This document shows positions 57,139 through 64,000 of a DNA stretch of 64,000 nucleotides, piece after piece. A program made the position numbers and the translations under genes. Position 1 is the stretch's first letter, and every line of letters starts with the position of its first letter. The notes beneath the pieces are model-generated. The model had not been told where the DNA came from, did not search any database, and saw nothing but the letters and a program-made list of their open reading frames with translations. The stretch is from Turnera subulata (taxonomy: Eukaryota > Streptophyta > Magnoliopsida > Malpighiales > Passifloraceae), in contig JAKUCV010006891.1 in assembly GCA_028386065.3 (NCBI GenBank), positions 19,611 through 83,610 on the forward strand. Direction: 5' to 3'.

Positions 57139-58648
57139 GTTCTACCCCATTTAACAAAATTTTGTCCCCGAAATTTACAGAATAAGTCAAGCCACTAAGT
57201 GCTTAACTGACACAACGGTGTCTCCCGGTATCAAAATACCGTTGGCCAAACAACCAAGTAGAACCATCAAATATGTCCTTCAAAACACATATGTTTAACT
57301 TTTTCGAGCAAGATTTACACTAAACTAAGTCGATCATCGACTTTAGTCAAACATGATCCATAAAGCATAAGATCAAAGCACTAACCCAAAAATTTATATC
57401 CAATCATCATGAACATTATCAATAGCAAAATCCATAAACTACTTCATTTATCATCACTCAACCATTTATATCCAATCTTCTAATCCATTAAGCATATCCT
57501 CAGATAACCGAATCCACAATTGTTACCTAAGTAACAAGATCATCACTCCCAATGTGAATTCCTCAAGATCAACACTCCATAACATATATTTCACGATCTG
57601 AACCTCAAAGTAATTCCTCTATCATACACCAATTCAGCCGAAATCATATATATCCCGGATCATTCCATAGACACTAGAAACCACTCATTACCAAAACTTC
57701 ATAATTATAACTCCAGAACTTGGATTCCTCAAGACCCAAACATCCTTTCATAACTCGTTTTCATGAATCTTTTCCTCAAGCCATTCTTAGCACTGACTCC
57801 AAAGTTTCTTTGATGAAGAGATTAAAAACATCAATGTATCTCTCGTCACATAACATCAACCTAGTAACTGAATCACAATTCCCGAGATCACCTCAAAATC
57901 AAACCTCGATACAAACAGACTACCGACATCCCTCAGCACAAGAACTATAACCTCAACAAAATTCATGGTCAAAACTTTCCTATAGCTATCACCATTAATG
58001 TCTTAAATTCCAACAAGGTTAGATACCTCAAGTAACATTAATTTAACTTTTCCCCGGATATACTACTAGATCAACCTCAATTTAAACATAATTGACAGAA
58101 ACTCTCCAAATATACCATTAAATCAAACTCAAATTTAATCAACAATTATCAGCTCGAACTCCAAACAAAATTTAACCATATAATAATTCACCAGTAAATT
58201 CAAGCTTAGGTATTCAGATCACAAATAACATAAACACCAAGATCACAAAAGGTCAGATCTATAAGAATCACGTCAGATCATCACTTGATAGATAAAACAT
58301 CCAAATTAGACCGATGGTTCTTACTTGCATTGGCCAGTTCCACACAGACAAGAAACATACACAAAGAATCAAGAGTCTACACCGACTCTAATAGATCAGT
58401 GGATCAACCACAAAATAAACTTTGTTACAGTCTAAGCTGCAAGAGCAAACATGTCATTACAACGTCAATACCGGGTCACTCCGACCCCCAGCAGGTGCGT
58501 GTCCTCCACCGGATCCATAGTACGACTCACTATATGAATGCATATGACTATGCAACAAACAACACAGAAAGGAGCAGACTCATGCACATAAGAGCACAAA
58601 AACGTATTCACACATCCCAAAGGATCTACAGCCTGCTCCGCTACCAAC
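57139..58648 (-). other. Interior of LTR element B (non-coding)
   Basis: Between the polypurine tract (57139 side) and the primer-binding site (58648 side) no gag or pol motif was recognised in any frame. The sequence is AT-rich with scattered short ORFs that look spurious. Confidence 0.75.
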
Positions 58649-61600
58649 TGAAACGCCCGTGTCCCAATTTATTAATATGAGTTATAAATTAATTATAGAT
58701 TGATCAAATTGCCCTTATCATTCCCGGGACACCCGTATCCCAAATTATCCACTAAAGAATATATAGCATGTGAAGTGACCAAAATGCCCATCTACCTGGG
58801 ATACCATATCAACAACATAATCAATGAACATTTATACAATAAATTAAACAACAACGAGTATGCAGCGGAAGACTATACATATGATAACATATATGCAGTG
58901 AACTCTATGGATCCGACCCGAGGAGAGGAAAGCACCGCCACCTGCTGATATGCTCTTCTGATCATCGATCAGCTAACCTGTGTAAAACTGTGAGGGGGTG
59001 AGACCAACCACTGTCTCACCGCAGACAAATAAACCAATAATATACAAAACAAATCAAACTACAAATACACCGGCATCAAACAACAACAACCACCATACAC
59101 AGAGCAAGACATCATCAGACTACAAACCATCACTTGTCATTACTTATATTATTTTCTTTGTTATTAGGTTTAAATATTTTATTAGGGCCCTCTACTGTGT
59201 GCGTCGAGCTCGGTCCCGTCTCATGAGACAACCAGGCATAAGCCCAAATAAACCAGGCACGAAGCCCAAACATATCCATAGAGAGAGAGACAGAGGGAAA
59301 GAGGGAGGAAGAAAGGGGGAGATAGAAAGAGAGAGGTAGAACCGGCCATCACAGGCCCACATGCAAACCCGCATGCCATCCCGAGGGGTATTACTTCCCG
59401 CTCGAACCAACCGGTCAACAGCCCCACAGTAGAATTATTATAGATCGTTATTCTCAATAATGTTTTAAGAGTTGTACCATAAGTTATGATCAACAGTGTT
59501 GTGTGGATTTAATATCTTATCCTCAAGTCCGGGCCCCAGCCCACAGTCCACCACACAAACCACAATCTAAACCTCATGTGTTTATCATAACCAAACAAGT
59601 CATACTAGACAGGCACAATACATCACATCAGACAACAGGCCACATAATCAGGCACACCACGTCATAGGTAACATCAACATACTTCACTTTGCAAATAGCA
59701 ACAACAGCACAACAGGCAAGCATGCATACAACATTAAAGACCAAACAAATAACACCACTTTATATTCCAAGACAATTAACCGAGCATTGTAGGCAGTAAT
59801 GCATACAAAGATTTATAAGTCCTCACCTGGGCCATATCAATTGTCTTGGAAGCCGAAGTTCATTCCACCTTAACATATCCTATATTGGAATCAAAATGAC
59901 CACGCATAAGGTTCACATAAAAACATGATGATTGCATGTCAATGTCCTGACTATAACGACATGAAATCTTTTAGTCCTTAAGCCCAATTAAGATAGGTCT
60001 GTGGTCTTAGCTCAACAAATCCTATAACCTTAGTCCGAGACTAAAAGTTCGCTTAAGTTCAATTATTTGTCTCAATTAGTGGTTCACAGGGCCTAAAGCC
60101 CACATCAGTTAAAGTCACTGGCCTAAAGCCCATTTTAAATTAATTACTCTTTATTGGGCCTATAGCCCGTATCCATAATAGTCCTTGGGCCTAAGGCCCA
60201 TATACCCTTAACATGGCATAACTTGGGTCTAGGCCCGACCCGTTCACTTAACCACATTAATCGAGCTCCCGAGCCGGACTTTTCCGGCCTAAAGATATTA
60301 TGTGCGTCGGATATATATTCTGGCCACGCATTTCTCAACATGCCACACTCGTTTCCACTAAGTCCATTATTTTTAGATACATCGATAAAAATGCATATCT
60401 AGTACATGACTTGTACAAGAATTGTAATGCACGCCACTGCTCGAAAATTAACGTTCCAATGCCGGAATACAACCGTCTCGCCGGAACAGTACTTGACCTG
60501 CCGGATTCCGGTCACGCTTCGCCGGAAATACACCAGAACTAGAGAACGAAGAAACGTTCTCCACAACTGTCAAGCACCAAGAAACAACAACCCAACAGCT
60601 AATACTTTAGATCCATGACCACAACATCATGGAGAATAGAACACCAACACAGATCGCCGAAATTACTTACCGGAGAACAAACCAGCACAAGCCAATTCTG
60701 GATCCGGACTCCGACGTGTAGATCGAGTAACCCAAGCCTAGAATCTTGCTGCTGAACAAAACCCCGCACCAAGCAGCACCAACAGCACGAGCAACCAGTT
60801 CTAACCCGCACTACGACAAGACCCGACCACCACCACAAGCCATCTAAATCCGACCCCAAAACGCCACAGCAACGCAGTAGTGTCCGGCCACCATCCCGAT
60901 CACCAACTACATCCTCACACACCGCCATTGACGAGCCCAACCGCCACCCACAAAGCACAAACCCCAAATCGGGTCAAACACACAAGTTGAAGGAACAAAG
61001 AGGAAGAAATGGACAGAGGGAGGCTTACCACGGCGGCGGCGACCGAGTTTAGTCGCCGAGCTCGAGACGCACGTGCAGACCGAGGCGAGCTCCCTGATCC
61101 CCGTCACCGTTACTCCACGAGCGGCTCCCACCAGTGCAAAAAGAAACGACGACAGCGGCTCCTCGTCACGCCCTTCTGTCCGAGCCCAGATCGCGAACCA
61201 ACCCCCGCTCGACGGGAGGAAAAAGGCTACATGGTGGCGGCGTGGAGATGACGAAGATGAGAGGAGGGGGCGATGGTTTGAGAAAGAAGAGAAGTGAGAG
61301 AGATCGTGGGGAGTGAGGTGAGGAAGGCAGCCGAAATCAGAAGAGAAGAGAGTGAGGAGAGAGGGAAGAAAAGATACTTTTTATACCTAGGGTAACCCTA
61401 GGGTTCGGCCGGGGCATAAAACAGCGTCGTTTTGGCTAGCAAAACGGCGTTGTTTTGCCTTTCCCAGCTCCTCAGGTCAATGCGCTCTTCTAGCTAGTCA
61501 AAACGCAAGCTCCCTATGAGTTTTATGCCTTGACACCCCCAAAACTACGTAGTATTGATCAATACTACTCCAAAACTTGTGTTCCACACCTAAACGCAAA

Positions 61601-61812
61601 TTTAATACTAAAGAACCAAATTGGATTAAACTTGAAAAAACAAAGTGGAAATTCCCTCAAGAATAAAATTTAAATAACTTATAAGAATCAATTCCATATG
61701 GCAAAAAGTAAAATCCCGAAAGAGATTTCTTTGAGGTAAAAATTAAATTTTACATACAATAATTTTTTTGAAAATTCCGTAAAAATCAATTAACGAAAAT
61801 CGGGGCATTACA
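58649..61812 (-). repeat. 5' LTR of element B
   Basis: Partner of 53930-57138. On the minus strand it begins TGTAATGCCCCG at 61812 and ends GTTTCA at 58649, followed by the primer-binding site. As the 5' LTR it would hold the working promoter (TATA-like box at 59812-59817). Confidence 0.93.
59798..59835 (-). promoter_or_regulatory. Conserved LTR core promoter with TATA box (element B 5' LTR)
   Basis: On the minus strand the segment reads GGTGAGGACTTATAAATC, then TTTGTATGCATT. The same segment occurs in the 3' LTR of B (55051-55086) and at 63971-64000 in element C, although the surrounding LTR bodies differ. A TATAAA box in a block shared by two elements is a good candidate for the LTR transcription start region. 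Confidence 0.65.
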
Positions 61813-61817
61813 GTCTA

Positions 61818-61911
61818 TCTCGACAGATATGTGTATGGCAACCACATCCTACAAAAGTAATGGCAATACAGATAAGGAAACTGCTTTTAACTTTAGTTAG
61901 CGGATTCTCAG
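61818..61911 (+). pseudogene. Continuation of the pararetrovirus fragment between elements B and C
   Basis: After the right TSD of element B, the reading frame that was open at 53929 stays open for about 27 codons and then hits a stop at 61898-61900. The composition fits the coat-protein-side region. Element C begins 12 bases later. This 94-bp scrap shows that the virus copy was there before B inserted. Confidence 0.7.
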
Positions 61912-64000
61912 TGTAACGCCCCGAATTTTCTGCATTTAATTTCTAGGGTTCTCGGAATTTTTGAACTTTATTTCCCATTTTACCCTTGAGGAATTTTAGG
62001 GTTTTGGTCTTGAAAAAAAAATAAATTAATTTCCTAGGATATATTAATTTTAAGTTGGTATTGTTCCTTGTTCGGGTTTGTTGGAAATAAAATGTGTCTC
62101 GGGGTGAAAAACGGGGTTTGATGTGGTTGAAAAAAAACTACGTAGTTTTGGGTTAAAGAAAGGAAAAGAAGAGATAATGAAACCTAACCCTACTATTCAC
62201 GTGTTGACCAGGGGAGGAGTTGACCGCGCCTTAGGCCAAAACGACGTCGTTTTGGGTCTAGGCCGACAACCCTAACCCCTTTCTCTCTTTTCTTCTCCTC
62301 TCTCTTTCTTTCCTTTTCTCTCCCGCCACCTCACCTCTCTCCCACAATTTTTCTTCCCCATGATTTCCTATCCCCTCTTCCGGTTCTTCCTCTCACTCCG
62401 GGGTCGTGCTCACAATGGATAATGAAACCATTTTCGTCAAATCTCTCTTTCTTTTCTCCTTTTCTCTTTTTCCATCTTCCTCTCTTCCCCACGCCACGCC
62501 GCCTTCTATTCTCCTCACTTTCCTCTGCTCGCTGCTGCAAGTCGAAGGAAGGAGGAGCTGCCGATGCCTCTACTTCTTCTGGTTTTGATTGGTTGATGTT
62601 GTGTTGTCTGGTCGACTGAGGTTGCTACTGGCCGGGTTGATGCTGACTGTGGATGGAGGCGGGACTGGTTCGTGTATGGGTGGTGTTGGCCGAGAACAAT
62701 GCTGTTGGTGCAGGAAGGCGTAGTGGCAGTGACCTGACGGCTCGATTGTAGGTATTGGTTTGGATTCCGTACCTGTGCTGTTGTTTTGGTTATAGGTAAG
62801 TTTTCTGGTGACTTTGGCTTTTGAGATTCTTTTAATATCTTCTTGAATATGTGTGTTGGGGCTGAGTGATGATTGGTTGTTGTTTCAGGTTAGTTGGTTC
62901 CGGCAGTGTGGTTGTTATTCTTCCGGGCAGAGGAGGGCTGTGCTCGGCTTTGGTCAAACAACAGGTCCGGGTAGTGTTTTTCCAGTAAGGACCCGATATC
63001 TCAATCTGTTGCTTAGTTTGTTCTGGTTGCTTGGTGATTGTTGTTTGGTTAATACTTGTGAATATGAATTAATGTGAGCATGACAGATTGGCATTTGTGG
63101 AGCATTGAATATTTAAATCAGCTCATTTGTTTTTACTGCTCATGAATCAATTACTTTGATAATAAAATATGTCCATCTAGTGTTGCATCGTTTGTGGGGC
63201 TGAACATGTGGTTGCCACTTGTGGCCGACTAGAATATTAAAAACCTTGGTAGACAACATTACCTTAGTGCATATTTGTACTAAGTCCATAAGAGTGCGTC
63301 TCACATGGGTTTACTTTGTTTGAAATTCATTTCCATTGAATCATCATATGTAGGTGCACTGGTTATACTAAATATTTACATTTACTAGTCACTAATTTAC
63401 GATAAGTGTGAGATGGGAGTAATAATGGCTTTTGACGTGTTTCAATGCAAGATCAATAACTCAAAAGAATTCTTTTTCCAATTTAATAGATTTGCCTTGA
63501 GGATTGGCACCATAAAACTTTGTTTTCTATGCTTTTGGTTTCTAAATGGATTGTCCAGTTTTAAATGAGTTTCTACATTTCAACATCGTCTGTTTATAAA
63601 ATTGATTACTTTGAGTTAAAGTCGGATTGGACATGGTTTTAGATTCGGTAGCTATACATTGAACCTTAAATGCTAATATGGACTTCATAAGAATCGGGCT
63701 ACAAAACCAACGGTATAACGGGGTTAAAGGTGGGTTTAATACGGTGGGCTTTACGCCCTGTTATAAAATTGGAGTTGATTTAGGCTTAGACTCGGATCTC
63801 TTAGTAACGGGCCTAGTGTACGGTTTAAGTTCAAGAACATATCATTAGCATGATCATTCATTTGTCGTGAGTAAGCATCTTATATGATGTGTATGTTCGT
63901 AGGACGTTATGGACATAGGAATGTTGAGGCGGGAAGAGGCTTCGACTTCTGAGGCATTTATTATGGCCCAGGTGAGGACATATAAACCTTTGTATGCATT
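61912..64000 (+). mobile_element. LTR element C, partial left LTR running off the window
   Basis: The sequence begins TGTAACGCCCCGAATTTTC at 61912, the same terminus as elements A and B. It shows the same layout: an early perfect palindrome CAAAACGACGTCGTTTTG (62237-62254), a CT-rich block (about 62280-62470), a GT-rich block, GGGCC-containing stretches (about 63700-63830) and the TATA-containing segment at 63971-64000. No second LTR or TSD can be seen inside the window. The bases before it are CTCAG. No protein-coding content was recognised. Confidence 0.75.
62237..62254. promoter_or_regulatory. 18-bp perfect palindrome with ACGT core in LTR C
   Basis: CAAAACGACGTCGTTTTG is its own reverse complement and centres on GACGTC, a bZIP-type ACGT core. 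Degenerate forms lie in both LTRs of element B (56744-56759 and 56766-56783, and the equivalents near 61430-61458) and in element A (AAAACGACTGCGTTT at 15758). Regulatory function is inferred. Confidence 0.55.

Larger units (their letters stand above)
53930..61812 (-). mobile_element. LTR element B: non-autonomous LTR retrotransposon with 3.2-kb LTRs
   Basis: Two long direct repeats, 53930-57138 (3209 bp) and 58649-61812 (3164 bp), flank a 1510-bp interior and are bounded by a perfect TSD GTCTA. Orientation is minus: next to the 58649 LTR the minus strand reads TTGGTAGCGGAGCAGGC (primer-binding site), and next to the 57138 LTR it reads AAATGGGGTAGAAC (polypurine tract). On the minus strand the LTRs start TGTAAYGCCCCGATTTTCG and end GGGCGTTTCA. 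No retrotransposon protein is encoded. The termini resemble Gypsy Tekay/Del elements and elements A and C. The LTRs are very similar by eye, indicating a fairly recent insertion. It interrupts the pararetrovirus fragment. Confidence 0.93.

Overview
The window is nuclear DNA of a flowering plant, most likely a eudicot. The evidence is multi-exon genes with GT-AG introns, plant gene families (a SULFUR DEFICIENCY-INDUCED-like TPR gene and a VAMP72-type SNARE), a Cassandra TRIM with a 5S-rRNA-derived region, plant-type L1 LINEs, a BED-finger hAT transposon and endogenous caulimovirid (pararetrovirus) remnants. The species cannot be named from the sequence.

Three host genes could be modelled with exon phases that join exactly: ALG8 (minus, 3766-8375, 4 coding exons, 521 aa, ER N-glycan glucosyltransferase), a VAMP721/722-like R-SNARE (plus, 30261-32179, 5 exons, 220 aa) and an SDI1/2-like TPR protein (minus, 34071-36671, 4 exons, 298 aa). 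They are independent housekeeping or regulatory genes, not a cluster. A fourth complete coding unit is the hAT transposase (plus, 10090-12681, 3 exons, 780 aa). It lies in a transposon with 12-bp terminal inverted repeats and a perfect 8-bp target duplication (9308-13278).

Layout: 1-3020 holds two decayed LINE ORF1 remnants; 3766-8870 ALG8; 9308-13278 the hAT element; 13489-13730 a foldback MITE; 13781-14070 a two-copy tandem repeat; about 14110-15344 a pararetrovirus protease/RT fragment. At 15345-27352 is a very large LTR element (A) with 5.1 and 5.5 kb LTRs around a 1.4 kb non-coding interior; its left LTR contains a nested Cassandra element and its right LTR appears chimeric. Next come 27899-29734, an inverted-repeat element; 30.0-32.2 kb, the SNARE gene; 34.0-36.9 kb, the SDI-like gene; 37225-39042, a MULE-like element with a 10-bp target duplication; 39348-45223, a decayed minus-strand copia element flanked by a roughly 187-bp direct duplication; and about 45516-50650, a minus-strand L1-type LINE. 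From about 51.65 to 53.93 kb lies a second pararetrovirus fragment (movement and capsid-side region), cut by LTR element B (minus, 53930-61812, TSD GTCTA). The fragment resumes at 61818 and is interrupted again at 61912 by LTR element C, which runs off the window.

The main theme is nested transposition. Three related TGTAACG-starting LTR elements each abut pararetrovirus sequence. A and B are coding-free with oversized LTRs (LARD-like), and A, B and Cassandra share an unusual primer-binding site (TTGGTAGCGGAGC). The most notable structures are the hAT element that looks intact, the Cassandra insertion with its own empty site in the sister LTR, and the copia element with a non-canonical long flank duplication. 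No bacterial-type operon, CRISPR array or tRNA gene was seen.
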